DNA of 64,000 nucleotides from contig NZ_KI912183.1 of assembly GCF_000189755.2 (NCBI RefSeq), positions 2,718,255 through 2,782,254 of the forward strand, read 5' to 3'. Under the pieces are notes generated by a model, which saw nothing but the letters and a program-made list of their open reading frames with translations, was not told the DNA's origin and did no database searches. This document shows, piece by piece, positions 16,330 through 23,851 of the stretch (the stretch's first letter is position 1; each line of letters starts with the position of its first letter). Made by a program: the position numbers and the translations under genes. The DNA comes from Desulfotomaculum nigrificans DSM 574. Its GTDB lineage: Bacteria > Bacillota > Desulfotomaculia > Desulfotomaculales > Desulfotomaculaceae.

Positions 16330-16387
16330 ACCAAATATCATGGATTAAACAATCCACATGATGGTATGGCAGACACTTAGATAAGAT

Positions 16388-16424
16388 AAGCAAAGGGATT
16401 TAAGTCATACACCTTTGCTTTTTT
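16388..16424 (+). terminator. Terminator after cheX
   Basis: AAGCAAAGG (16388-16396) and CCTTTGCTT (16412-16420) form a 9-bp stem followed by a T run. Confidence 0.85.
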
Positions 16425-16449
16425 GGCATATTGAAAAGTATAAACTTTC

Positions 16450-16530
16450 CGACATGCACAAGGGCAACTAAGGCTGCCGTTGGCGCCCAAAGGCTTGACG
16501 CCGGCCAAGTTTTCTTTGCAACGGGGTGAA
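16450..16530 (+). promoter_or_regulatory. GC-rich structured leader of the HEAT-repeat gene
   Basis: Between the cheX terminator and the next start lies a GC-rich leader, unlike the AT-rich spacers nearby. CCGTTG (16477-16482) can pair with CAACGG (16519-16524), which touches the Shine-Dalgarno ACGGGGTG. GGGCAAC can pair with GTTG and GCCC nearby. Words such as GGGCAA and CCAAAGG recall GEMM (c-di-GMP) riboswitches, but the GAAA tetraloop and other fixed positions are absent. It is a candidate cis-regulatory RNA of unknown class. Confidence 0.4.
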
Positions 16531-16534
16531 TGAA

Positions 16535-17185
16535 ATGTCTCTGCGGGAAAAAATAAATGCTTTAATTACCCAAGCCAGGTATGATGAGCTGGTGAATATG
16601 GCCCTGAGAGATAAGGGGGCCATAAAATACATTTTGAGGCACCTGTACCATCCCTTTGGGATTGAGCGATGGCAGGCCATAGAAGGTTTGGGGCGGGTTT
16701 GTGCAGCACTGGTGCATACGGAGCCGGAAACTGTTAAGGAACTAATCAGACGTTTGCTATGGTCGATGAATGATGAGTCGGGTACCACCGGTTGGAGTGC
16801 CCCGGAAGCAATTGGTGAAATTATTTACCGCTGTCCGGACAAATTTCAGGAGTTCATCTCCATTGTGGTGCATGCCTCGGAGGAAGAGATTTTTCATCGC
16901 GGTATAGCCTGGGCTTTGGGACGAATTGGTCAGTTAAGGCCGGAGATGGTGCAAGAATTTATTCCGCTGTTAATTAGCTTTACAGGCCATACCCGGCCGG
17001 AGGTCAGAGGGTATGCTGCCTGGGCTTTAGGGCAGATAGGCGCTTCAGAGGCGGTGCCTAAACTGGCACAGCTTCAGCATGATCACGCTCAGGTGGAGTT
17101 ATATGAGAAGCAAAAAATAATCTACAAAAGTGTTGGACAATTGGCATCTACAGCCCTCCATCAAATTAATAACAGGATATCATGA
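16535..17185 (+). CDS. HEAT-repeat protein (DVU0298-like)
   Basis: The 216-residue all-helical protein has recognisable HEAT-type pairs: RWQAIEGLGRV, SAPEAIGEIIYR, HRGIAWALGRIGQL and VRGYAAWALGQIG. The C-terminal repeat resembles PBS-lyase HEAT units. Proteins like this, found in sulfate reducers and clostridia, are probable scaffold proteins with no known enzyme activity. The ATG at 16535 is preferred because GGGGTGA lies 5 nt upstream; the GTG at 16526 overlaps it. It has its own structured leader and no obvious operon partner. Confidence 0.78.
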   Translation: MSLREKINALITQARYDELVNMALRDKGAIKYILRHLYHPFGIERWQAIEGLGRVCAALVHTEPETVKELIRRLLWSMNDESGTTGWSAPEAIGEIIYRCPDKFQEFISIVVHASEEEIFHRGIAWALGRIGQLRPEMVQEFIPLLISFTGHTRPEVRGYAAWALGQIGASEAVPKLAQLQHDHAQVELYEKQKIIYKSVGQLASTALHQINNRIS

Positions 17186-17248
17186 AGGTGAAAGACAAAC
17201 TGATGCCGAAGAATTACAAGTAACATTATTTCGGTGGGGGTGGCTGTG

Positions 17249-18175
17249 ATGCCAAAGGGCGGTCAACCTAAAATTAATCCTTATGTGGTTATTTTGCTGG
17301 GGGTTGTGGGAGCAGGGTTCTCCAGTATTTTTACCAAACTGGCCCAGGCGCCGCCCTTAATTATTGCCTTTTACAGGCTGAGTTTTACGGTGCTGTTAAT
17401 AGCCGCTCCTACTTATGTTACCGGTGGTTCGGAATTGCGTAATATCAGCAGGCGGGATTTAAAGTGGGCTTGTCTGGCCGGAATTTTACTGGCGCTGCAT
17501 TTTGCCGTTTGGATTACCTCCCTTAACTATACTTCCATTGCCAGTTCCACGGTGCTGGTAACTATGCAGCCCCTTTTTGTAATTAGCGGGGGATATCTTT
17601 TTTACCGGGAACAAATTGGTAAGCTGGGCTTGCTGGGATCTGCTCTGGCTTTAACCGGCAGTGTGATAATTGGTTTAAATGATTTTCGCATTGGTGGCCA
17701 GGCCCTTTATGGTGATATACTGGCCTTTGCCGGAGCAATCTTTATTGCCGGTTATGTTTTAATTGGCCGGGAATTGCGAGCCAGAATGTCCCTGCTGCCA
17801 TATACCTTTTTAGTTTACGGGGTGGCGGCAGTTGCCCTGGCCATGTTAAATTTGGCTTTAGGCTGCGCCTTTTATCCTTATCCGCCTATGACCTGGGTAT
17901 GGTTTATGGCCCTGGCCGTGATACCCACCATATGTGGTCACTCAATTTTTAACTGGGCCTTAAAATATGTCAAGGCGGCGGTGGTATCTGTCAGTATCCT
18001 GGGGGAGCCGGTGGGAGCTACTGTTTTGGCTTATTTTATCTTTCGCGAGATACCCAGTATGATGCAATTAATTGGTGGGTTGATTATAATTACCGGACTA
18101 TATATATTTATTTCCTCCCAACGGCAACCGGAGCCAAAGCCTACTAATCAATTGCCAGATTCCAAGGGGGTTTAA
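17249..18175 (+). CDS. EamA/DMT-family transporter
   Basis: The 308-residue membrane protein has about ten helices arranged as two EamA repeats. The first half has GAGFSSIFTKLAQ; the second has VIPTICGHSIFNWALKYVKAAVVS and LGEPVGATVLAYF. These drug/metabolite transporters usually export amino acids or other small metabolites; the substrate cannot be inferred. The ATG at 17249 is preferred over the GTG at 17234 because GGTGGGGGTGG lies between them. The ogt gene follows after 3 nt and its Shine-Dalgarno overlaps this gene's end. Confidence 0.85.
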   Translation: MPKGGQPKINPYVVILLGVVGAGFSSIFTKLAQAPPLIIAFYRLSFTVLLIAAPTYVTGGSELRNISRRDLKWACLAGILLALHFAVWITSLNYTSIASSTVLVTMQPLFVISGGYLFYREQIGKLGLLGSALALTGSVIIGLNDFRIGGQALYGDILAFAGAIFIAGYVLIGRELRARMSLLPYTFLVYGVAAVALAMLNLALGCAFYPYPPMTWVWFMALAVIPTICGHSIFNWALKYVKAAVVSVSILGEPVGATVLAYFIFREIPSMMQLIGGLIIITGLYIFISSQRQPEPKPTNQLPDSKGV

Positions 18176-18178
18176 ATT

Positions 18179-18706
18179 TTGCAGGTTCAGTATATTCATA
18201 CAACCCTGGGGTGGTCTGCTGCTGCCTGGCAGGACAGTCAACTGGCCGGTATTACTTTACCCTGCACTGATAAAGAGGCGGCCCTAACCACCCTGGCCAG
18301 CTATTTAAAACTGGATGCCAAGTCGTTGGCCGGAGAAAACCTGGCCAAACCCGATAAATTCCAGCAACACCTGGAAGAAAGTTTGCTGCAGTACTTTGCG
18401 GGAAAACCTGTTACCTTTAACCTGCCCATCAGTTGGCAGAGGGTCACCCCCTTTCAGCAAAGGGTGTTAAAAGTAGTGGCAGCAATCCCTTACGGGGAAT
18501 CCCTCACCTATGGTGAAATTGCCAGGATCATCGGTTGCCCCAGAGGCCCCAGGGCGGTGGGGGGAGCGGTGGGTGCCAACCCCTGGTTGTTGGTGGTCCC
18601 CTGTCACCGGGTGTTGGCCCGGGAGCGGGGTTTAGGTGGTTTTGGCTGTGGACTGGCGTGGAAAAAAAGACTTTTAGAAATCGAAGGCATTTCTTATAAG
18701 GAGTAA
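18179..18706 (+). CDS. ogt: Methylated-DNA-[protein]-cysteine S-methyltransferase
   Basis: The 175-residue protein has the alkyltransferase active site VVPCHRVLA, with the acceptor cysteine, near residue 142. The preceding winged-helix segment FQQRVLKVVAAIPYGESLTYGEIA binds DNA. It repairs O6-alkylguanine by suicide transfer. The start is TTG after AAGGGGG, which overlaps the stop of the upstream transporter gene. A perfect terminator follows within 25 nt. Confidence 0.92.
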   Translation: MQVQYIHTTLGWSAAAWQDSQLAGITLPCTDKEAALTTLASYLKLDAKSLAGENLAKPDKFQQHLEESLLQYFAGKPVTFNLPISWQRVTPFQQRVLKVVAAIPYGESLTYGEIARIIGCPRGPRAVGGAVGANPWLLVVPCHRVLARERGLGGFGCGLAWKKRLLEIEGISYKE

Positions 18707-18725
18707 CTCCTTGGTAAACAAGACT

Positions 18726-18749
18726 AAAGGCCCGACTGAACGGGCCTTT
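18726..18749. terminator. Bidirectional terminator between ogt and a small membrane protein gene
   Basis: AAAGGCCCG (18726-18734) pairs with CGGGCCTTT (18741-18749) around a 6-nt loop. It follows ogt on the plus strand and overlaps the stop codon of the small minus-strand gene at 18748. Confidence 0.85.
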
Positions 18750-18912
18750 ATTTGTAATGAGACTTATTCTTTTGTTGGTCGCATAGTGAGAAAGTTTTGC
18801 TGACCTGACGCCCAATGGGTGCTCCCATGACGGTGGCAAGCCCTAAACCGAAGGCCAGGGCTGTGGGAAAAACCCACCAGGGATGATGCCGGTTACCGGA
18901 AGTTAAAATCAT
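18748..18912 (-). CDS. Small membrane protein, 54 aa, unknown
   Basis: The frame MILTSGNRHHPWWVFPTALA... has a single hydrophobic segment (VFPTALAFGLGLATVMGAP) and a polar C-terminus. GGAGGG lies 7 nt before the ATG at 18912. I do not recognise the family. It converges on ogt and shares its terminator, which supports a real transcript. The longer frame beginning at 18957 lacks a Shine-Dalgarno. Confidence 0.6.
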   Translation of the reverse strand: MILTSGNRHHPWWVFPTALAFGLGLATVMGAPIGRQVSKTFSLCDQQKNKSHYK

Positions 18913-19000
18913 AATTATCCCTCCGGTGTTATTTTGGCTGAAATAAAGTAAGTTCATCCGTCGGCCAACTGTCCATTATGTGCCATTGGTGATGACCGGT

Positions 19001-19087
19001 TTATTCTTCATCCCACTTGCTGCGCATAGACCACCTTGATAACACCACTAAACCGATGATAATTAAAATTAAGAGGATTTTACCCAT
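19001..19087 (-). CDS. Tiny single-span membrane protein, 28 aa, unknown
   Basis: A 28-codon frame encodes a hydrophobic N-terminal helix (GKILLILIIIGLVVLS) followed by a charged tail, RWSMRSKWDEE. GGGGTGAT lies 4 nt before the ATG. Proteins this short are usually missed; the Shine-Dalgarno, membrane-helix design and charged tail support a real gene, but there is no family assignment. It could be transcribed together with the 54-aa gene downstream. Confidence 0.5.
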   Translation of the reverse strand: MGKILLILIIIGLVVLSRWSMRSKWDEE

Positions 19088-19261
19088 ATTTATCACCCCG
19101 TAAGTGTTTCGTTAAATCCTACTCAAATCCCTGTGTCAATAGTAGAAATATTTTGCTATATTTTTCTGCAGATTTATCCAAAGGAAATAATTTACGGTAA
19201 AATATTTAATCCTATTTTAACCTGATCGTGTTATAATCAACAGCGGAAGGAGGGTAATTTG

Positions 19262-19417
19262 TTGCGCAAAATAAAAAGAAACATAGAAAGAAAAACCGTT
19301 GATCAAGTAAGAAAAGATAACTTCCAAGAGGCCAATCAAGGTTTTAAAAAGATTTTGATTGCCATCAGCGGAGGGTTATTATTACTAACAGGTATTATCT
19401 TTGCCGCCCAAATATAG
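19262..19417 (+). CDS. Small membrane protein, 51 aa, unknown
   Basis: The frame is a basic N-terminal half (RKIKRNIERKTVDQVRKDN) and one C-terminal membrane helix, ILIAISGGLLLLTGIIFAAQI. AAGGAGGG lies 7 nt before the TTG at 19262, with another TTG directly upstream. A TATAAT at 19232 may be its -10 box and a terminator hairpin follows. The tail-anchored layout suggests a membrane-associated regulator or structural peptide; the function is unknown. Confidence 0.6.
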   Translation: MRKIKRNIERKTVDQVRKDNFQEANQGFKKILIAISGGLLLLTGIIFAAQI

Positions 19418-19421
19418 TGGA

Positions 19422-19450
19422 CAAGGCCCGGGCCAATCCCCGGGCTTTAG
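19422..19450 (+). terminator. Terminator after the 51-aa gene
   Basis: GCCCGGG (19426-19432) pairs with CCCGGGC (19439-19445), extended by weaker A-T/G-T pairs, and is followed by TTTAGTATT. Confidence 0.7.
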
Positions 19451-19500
19451 TATTAGCATAGAAAAATAAAACGAACCAATACCAATCATTGGTTCGTTAA

Positions 19501-19577
19501 TGGCGGAGCTGACGGGAGTCGAACCCGCGATCTCCTGCGTGACAGGCAGGCATGTTAGGCCTCTACACCACAGCTCC
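19501..19577 (-). tRNA. tRNA-Asp (GTC)
   Basis: The minus strand gives a full cloverleaf. The acceptor stem GGAGCTG pairs with CAGCTCC, the discriminator is G, and CCA is encoded. The anticodon loop CTGTCAC lies between CCTGC and GCAGG, giving GTC. The T loop GGTTCGACTCC is canonical. Confidence 0.96.
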
Positions 19578-19581
19578 ATTA

Positions 19582-19657
<76 letters not shown>

Positions 19658-19679
19658 ATTGTCTCGACTCACATGTGAT

Positions 19680-19708
19680 ATAATAACAAAATAATAACCA
19701 AGAGTCAA
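19680..19708 (-). promoter_or_regulatory. Promoter of the minus-strand tRNA-Val/tRNA-Asp pair
   Basis: On the minus strand TTGACT (complement of 19703-19708) and TATTAT (complement of 19680-19685) are separated by exactly 17 nt, about 22 nt upstream of the tRNA-Val 5' end. Confidence 0.7.
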
Positions 19709-19725
19709 TGTTAATTTTAAACATG

Positions 19726-20166
19726 TTAACTTTTTTCGAAACGGTAAAAAATTGTCCCACAACGGCAACCGTATGTTACTCGATCCTTTATACCTTCCTT
19801 AATGCTAAGTATTCTAACTGGACCGTCCGGTGCATAAATATCACAGTTACAACCGGGGCAAAGGTGGCTAAAGGCCGGGATTTTACCATAAATATAGGAC
19901 AAATCGGAGTCTACAGCACAATGCACAGAAAAGGTAATGAAATTATATTTTGAAATACTGTACTTATCAAGTATATGGCGGATATTACGCAGCATCATTT
20001 CCCTGTTCTTGCCACTTTGATGCCTGAGAAAATATTTGATGGATGTGATGATAACATTTAAATCACCTGCTGATGGAAAGTTCAATACTTTGGCTGACAG
20101 AAGAAACCCTCCGCATAACCTTTTCTTATACTTAAAAGTATGTTCATATAATTTTTTTTCAAACAC
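19726..20166 (-). CDS. Hypothetical protein with C-terminal cysteine motif, between two tRNA-Val genes
   Basis: The 146-codon frame has a basic N-terminus and a C-terminal CPGCNC ... CRCG pattern that could form a zinc ribbon. I do not recognise the family. The GTG at 20166 lacks a Shine-Dalgarno, so the true start may be internal, for example an ATG pair following AGGGAA (MMLRNIRH...). A good Shine-Dalgarno with an ATG (AGGTGATTTAAATG) lies inside the gene in another frame, so a frameshift relative to an ancestral gene is possible. It occupies the segment between two inverted tRNA-Val copies. Confidence 0.45.
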   Translation of the reverse strand: MFEKKLYEHTFKYKKRLCGGFLLSAKVLNFPSAGDLNVIITSIKYFLRHQSGKNREMMLRNIRHILDKYSISKYNFITFSVHCAVDSDLSYIYGKIPAFSHLCPGCNCDIYAPDGPVRILSIKEGIKDRVTYGCRCGTIFYRFEKS

Positions 20167-20181
20167 AGGAAGAAATTTTTA

Positions 20182-20210
20182 TTGACTTAAGTATTAATAT
20201 TTGTTACCAT
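20182..20210 (+). promoter_or_regulatory. Promoter of the plus-strand tRNA-Val/tRNA-Thr pair
   Basis: TTGACT (20182-20187), a 17-nt spacer and TACCAT (20205-20210) lie 13 nt before tRNA-Val. The words around the -10 (TTGTTA, ATATCAC) resemble those in the minus-strand tRNA-Val promoter. Confidence 0.65.
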
Positions 20211-20223
20211 ATCACTTGTCAAC

Positions 20224-20299
<76 letters not shown>

Positions 20300-20304
20300 T
20301 ATTT

Positions 20305-20380
20305 GCTGCTATAGCTCAGTAGGTAGAGCGTATCCTTGGTAAGGATAAGGTCACCGGTTCAATCCCGGTTAGCAGCTCCA
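20305..20380 (+). tRNA. tRNA-Thr (GGT)
   Basis: The acceptor stem GCTGCTA pairs with TAGCAGC, followed by T and an encoded CCA. The anticodon loop TTGGTAA lies between TATCC and GGATA, giving GGT. The T loop GGTTCAATCCC is canonical. It starts 5 nt after tRNA-Val. Confidence 0.95.
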
Positions 20381-20383
20381 TTG

Positions 20384-20420
20384 AAAAGTTTTGCGGGTTG
20401 TGCAGAACTTTTTGTTTTTT
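20384..20420 (+). terminator. Terminator of the tRNA-Val/tRNA-Thr transcript
   Basis: AAAAGTTTTGC (20384-20394) pairs with GCAGAACTTTT (20402-20412) with one G-T wobble, and a T-rich run follows. Confidence 0.75.
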
Positions 20421-20490
20421 ATAAACGTTGCAGGACAGGCTTCTGGTATGTTAAAATAACTGCGTATTTAATCTAATAGTATTTGCACTG

Positions 20491-20566
20491 GCCGATGTGG
20501 CTCAGTTGGTAGAGCAGCTGATTCGTAATCAGCAGGTCGTGGGTTCGAGTCCCATCATCGGCTCCA
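20491..20566 (+). tRNA. tRNA-Thr (CGT)
   Basis: The acceptor stem GCCGATG pairs with CATCGGC, followed by T and an encoded CCA. The anticodon loop TTCGTAA between GCTGA and TCAGC gives CGT. The T loop GGTTCGAGTCC is canonical. It forms a second transcription unit after the terminator. Confidence 0.95.
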
Positions 20567-20574
20567 ATAAAATC

Positions 20575-20605
20575 AAGGCTTCCGGGTTTACGGCCCGGAA
20601 GCCTT
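20575..20605. terminator. Terminator after tRNA-Thr (CGT), probably bidirectional
   Basis: AAGGCTTCCGGG (20575-20586) and CCCGGAAGCCTT (20594-20605) form a perfect 12-bp stem around a 7-nt loop. It also lies just past the end of the convergent gene at 20620. Confidence 0.85.
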
Positions 20606-20619
20606 TGCCAATCTCTGGA

Positions 20620-20898
20620 CTATGCTACTTGAATTAAAGCTGTTTTATCTTCTTTGGAATAATAGCCTTGTATTCGGTCTCCCTGCTTTAAGGTAACTTT
20701 ATTTTTAACCTTTAGCATCAGAGTTCGATTGGTCTCGTTTTTAATGATGATTTTATATTTGACCTTGCCTTTGGGGTATCTTTCCAAATAAATAATTGTT
20801 CCCTTTACCGGGGTCATGTTTTCAGTAATGGTTTTAGCCATTCTACGGATGAGCTTTTCTTTAATCTTAGCAATTAACGACTTAAAAAACTGTATCAA
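20620..20898 (-). CDS. Hypothetical protein, 92 aa
   Basis: A basic N-terminal helix (MIQFFKSLIAKIKEKLIRRM) is followed by a beta-rich part, KYKIIIKNETNRTLMLKVKNKV ... GDRIQGYY, that could form a small barrel. The start is TTG, 8 nt after AAAGGAGAGG. I do not recognise the family. The basic amphipathic N-terminus could bind membrane or nucleic acid. It is monocistronic and converges on the tRNA-Thr gene. Confidence 0.65.
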   Translation of the reverse strand: MIQFFKSLIAKIKEKLIRRMAKTITENMTPVKGTIIYLERYPKGKVKYKIIIKNETNRTLMLKVKNKVTLKQGDRIQGYYSKEDKTALIQVA

Positions 20899-20947
20899 CT
20901 ATAACCTCTCCTTTGCGGTGTTCTGGTTAAGGACAATTTTTGTCTCT

Positions 20948-21234
20948 TATAATAGACGTATTTACCAAGCAATTCGGATCGCGGTAAATGCGGTAAATAG
21001 TGTTAGCAAACACTAATAAATCCCGGATATTGGTATAAATAACTATCCGGATGGAAAAAATATCATTGCCCACATGCTATTTGTTTTGCGTTACCCCCGC
21101 CGATATGGTGGGGGGTTGTTTTTTAATGGCATCCCCATGCGGGATACCATTTATTTGGCAATTTCCAGAGGAATTATCCAATATGTGACGAAATAGGTAA
21201 AAATAACGTCTAAAACTTATGGAAGGCTTGGGTT
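20948..21234 (+). promoter_or_regulatory. Long structured leader region upstream of the S-layer gene
   Basis: This gene-free stretch holds a possible -10 box (TATAAT, 20948), an imperfect hairpin near 21017-21054 (CCGGATA and TATCCGG), and a terminator-like hairpin at 21093-21116 (ACCCCC with GGGGGT) followed by TTGTTTTTT. A further hairpin pairs GGCATCCC with GGGATACC near 21128-21150. A terminator with no plus-strand gene before it suggests attenuation or a small RNA ahead of the S-layer gene. Confidence 0.4.
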
Positions 21235-21272
21235 AGTCGAATACCTGTACAATGCACCACAGGCATCCGACT
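21235..21272 (+). promoter_or_regulatory. Stem-loop just upstream of the S-layer gene
   Basis: AGTCG (21235-21239) pairs with CGACT (21268-21272), and inside it CCTGT (21244-21248) pairs with ACAGG (21259-21263). The structure ends 13 nt before the Shine-Dalgarno and may stabilise the abundant S-layer mRNA. Confidence 0.4.
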
Positions 21273-21298
21273 GGTTCAACCAAAGGAGGGGTTGTTTT

Positions 21299-23758
21299 TT
21301 GAAAAGGAGATTTATATCACTTTTACTGGTTTTACTGGCATCCCTGCTACCATGTGCTGCCTGGGCTGCAACTACAACCGGGCAGTTTAAAGACATTACC
21401 GGCCAATGGTGGGCGCAATCCATTGAAGAATGCAATGCGGCAAATATTGTAGGGGGTCGCAGTGCCAGTATATTTGCCCCCAAGGATCCGGTCACCCGTT
21501 TAGAGGCTGTGATCATGCTCAACCGGGCCTTAGGCCATCGGAATGAAGCCGATAATTATGATATGGCGCCGGGGGGCTATAATTTTCCCGCTGATTTTCC
21601 GGAATGGGGTAAAAGAAATGTGGCCTTTGCTGCGGATAAAGGTTACATCTCTAAAGCAGGCATCCCCAATATGGGACCAAAGCATGCCGCCAGCCGGGCT
21701 GAAATAGCAGTGCTGTTTGCCAATGCGTTAAAGTTAACGGCTGACGGGTACGAGTTAAATTTTACCGATAAGTCTGCCATTCCGGCATCAATGCAACCCT
21801 TTGTGGCAGCTGCGGTGAAACATGGCATTATGGTGGGTAAAGCTGGCAATAAGTTTGACCCCAATGCCAATGTCACCAGGGGCGAAATGGCGGCTATTAT
21901 TGCCCGCCTGTTTGAAAATGGCCAAATTAACCCGCAGCCGGACAGATATTTCATAGCCAAGGTCAGTGCGGTGGATGCCGCTAAAAAGACGATTGCGGTG
22001 GTTAAGGGAGGGCAAACCGCAACTTATAATCTAGCCACCACCAGTGTTATTTATCGAAGTGGCAGCAAAGCAAATTTAACATCATTTAAAACCGGGGAAA
22101 ATGTCAAGCTAGTTTTGGATACCACTGGTAAAGTGATCTTTGTGGCTTATACTACAGCCAATCCTACTAACAATAGCAGTAATCCCGTAACTACTACCAC
22201 CACTTATACCGGCACCATTCTTAGTTTAAATTTAGCTAATCAGTTGACTCTATCATTTCAGCCGGATAATGGATCTCAAAACTCATACCCCCTGGCTAGT
22301 TCGGTAAAGATTACGCAAAATGGCTTAACTAAAGACTTAACCGCTTTAAATCCAGGCACCAGAGCTGAGATTAAAGTAATTGATGGCAGTGTGGCGGAAA
22401 TAAATTTACTCGCCAATGCAGCAACCGGTAACCAAATAAAGGGATACGTTGTTAATGTATTTCTGGATGGCATCACTGTACATTATGATGACGGAACATC
22501 TGAAAGACTGGATAAATGGGCCAACGGGGTGAATTTTTACGGCCTAACCAGGGGGCAGAGAATAGCTCTGACCAAAGACGGCGATATGGTTACCAGCCTG
22601 ACCACCTTAAGCGAAACCCAAAAAGTTTTTGGTTCGGTGGTTAGCCTTGGTTCCTCCAGTATTTCCTATGAAGACGATGACGGCTATGAACGTTCCCTGG
22701 ATCTGGCGTCAAATTACCGGCTGAAGGATAAAGATGGAGATTCCATTAACCAAGAGGACGTTGAAGATGGTGATTCCATAGAAATAGAACTAAACAGTCA
22801 GGGGCAAGCAGTAACCATCAAACTTACCGATAGCACCTCATCATCTTCTTCTGACCTGGAAGGGGAGGTTACTTACATTAAAACTTCCGGGGACTACCGC
22901 CTTACCATTAAGAAACAAGATGGCAGCGAAAAAACCTATGATGTTAATAATGATGTATATGTCACCCAAAACGGTAAAGACCGGGACTTTGAGGACATTA
23001 ACGAGCAAGATTATGTAAAACTGGATGTGGATGACGACGACAATGTAACAGACATAGAAATCCTGGACGTGGAAGTGGTTGAAGGGGAAGTAACTGATAT
23101 TAATACCTATGACGAAGATACTATCACCATTGAAAACTCAGATGGTGATGAAGAGGATTACGATGTAGCCAGCAATGTTAGGGTATGGGAGGATGGCAGC
23201 AGCCGTAACTTCAGGAACATTCATTCCGGGGATCAGGTACGTTTGCTAATTAATGATGATGATGAGGTCTTTGTCATTAACATCTTGGACGAGTCATCGT
23301 CCAGCGGCACCTATGCGGGTACTATTTACGAACTTGATCTTGATGAAGACAAGCTGGTCTTAGAAGATGACGGTGAGAGAACTACTTATAACCTTGATAA
23401 TGATGTAGAGGTAGAAAAAGACAATGATAACATTGATCCGGAGGACATTATTATAGGTTCCGAAGCAGAAATTACAGTGAAGGACAGTAAAGTTACCAAG
23501 ATTGAAATTACTGACGATGAGAATATCGAAATAGAAGGGAAGTTGTACCGGGTATCAGGTGCGCGTATCACCATTGAACAAGAGAATGGCACCAGCAGCG
23601 GAACAAGACATACATTTATTACAAAAGAAAAAGTTTCCATCAAGGACCCTGATGGCGACTCTATTTCATTGAGTAAACTGGAAGATAATTATATTGGTGA
23701 CGACGTGGTTATAGAATTGGATGACGGAGAGATCGATTCTTTAGAGGTGTTAGATTAA
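21299..23758 (+). CDS. SLH-domain cell-surface protein with eight acidic beta repeats
   Basis: The 819-residue protein begins with a Sec signal peptide (KRRFISLLLVLLASLLPCAAWA). Three S-layer homology domains follow (about residues 27-80, 93-145 and 148-205; for example RLEAVIMLNRALG, SRAEIAVLFANAL, TRGEMAAIIARLF), which anchor the protein to pyruvylated wall polymers. The rest consists of about eight units of ~65-75 residues, each beginning with a G-x-[IV] strand and ending in a D/G-turn strand. Later units become very rich in Asp and Glu. It is likely an S-layer or envelope protein, perhaps binding calcium. The start is TTG after GGAGGGG. Confidence 0.88.
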   Translation: MKRRFISLLLVLLASLLPCAAWAATTTGQFKDITGQWWAQSIEECNAANIVGGRSASIFAPKDPVTRLEAVIMLNRALGHRNEADNYDMAPGGYNFPADFPEWGKRNVAFAADKGYISKAGIPNMGPKHAASRAEIAVLFANALKLTADGYELNFTDKSAIPASMQPFVAAAVKHGIMVGKAGNKFDPNANVTRGEMAAIIARLFENGQINPQPDRYFIAKVSAVDAAKKTIAVVKGGQTATYNLATTSVIYRSGSKANLTSFKTGENVKLVLDTTGKVIFVAYTTANPTNNSSNPVTTTTTYTGTILSLNLANQLTLSFQPDNGSQNSYPLASSVKITQNGLTKDLTALNPGTRAEIKVIDGSVAEINLLANAATGNQIKGYVVNVFLDGITVHYDDGTSERLDKWANGVNFYGLTRGQRIALTKDGDMVTSLTTLSETQKVFGSVVSLGSSSISYEDDDGYERSLDLASNYRLKDKDGDSINQEDVEDGDSIEIELNSQGQAVTIKLTDSTSSSSSDLEGEVTYIKTSGDYRLTIKKQDGSEKTYDVNNDVYVTQNGKDRDFEDINEQDYVKLDVDDDDNVTDIEILDVEVVEGEVTDINTYDEDTITIENSDGDEEDYDVASNVRVWEDGSSRNFRNIHSGDQVRLLINDDDEVFVINILDESSSSGTYAGTIYELDLDEDKLVLEDDGERTTYNLDNDVEVEKDNDNIDPEDIIIGSEAEITVKDSKVTKIEITDDENIEIEGKLYRVSGARITIEQENGTSSGTRHTFITKEKVSIKDPDGDSISLSKLEDNYIGDDVVIELDDGEIDSLEVLD

Positions 23759-23779
23759 TAGCTAAATAACCAAACCAAA

Positions 23780-23812
23780 AACGGTGGTCGCGGCCACCGT
23801 TTCTACTTTAAA
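23780..23812 (+). terminator. Terminator of the S-layer gene
   Basis: AACGGTGG (23780-23787) pairs with CCACCGTT (23794-23801), with a 6-nt loop followed by TCTACTTT. Confidence 0.75.
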
Positions 23813-23851
23813 AAACACTTATCATATAAGATACAAATGGGAGTTTTATGT

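Noticed and set aside
16450-16530. GEMM (c-di-GMP-I) riboswitch
   Set aside because: GGGCAA and CAAAGG words are present, but the GAAA tetraloop hairpin and several fixed positions are absent, so only an unclassified structured leader is reported.
22680-23750. Acidic repeat region as a DNA repeat array or CRISPR
   Set aside because: The repetition is at protein level (Asp/Glu-rich beta units); no direct DNA repeats with spacers are present.
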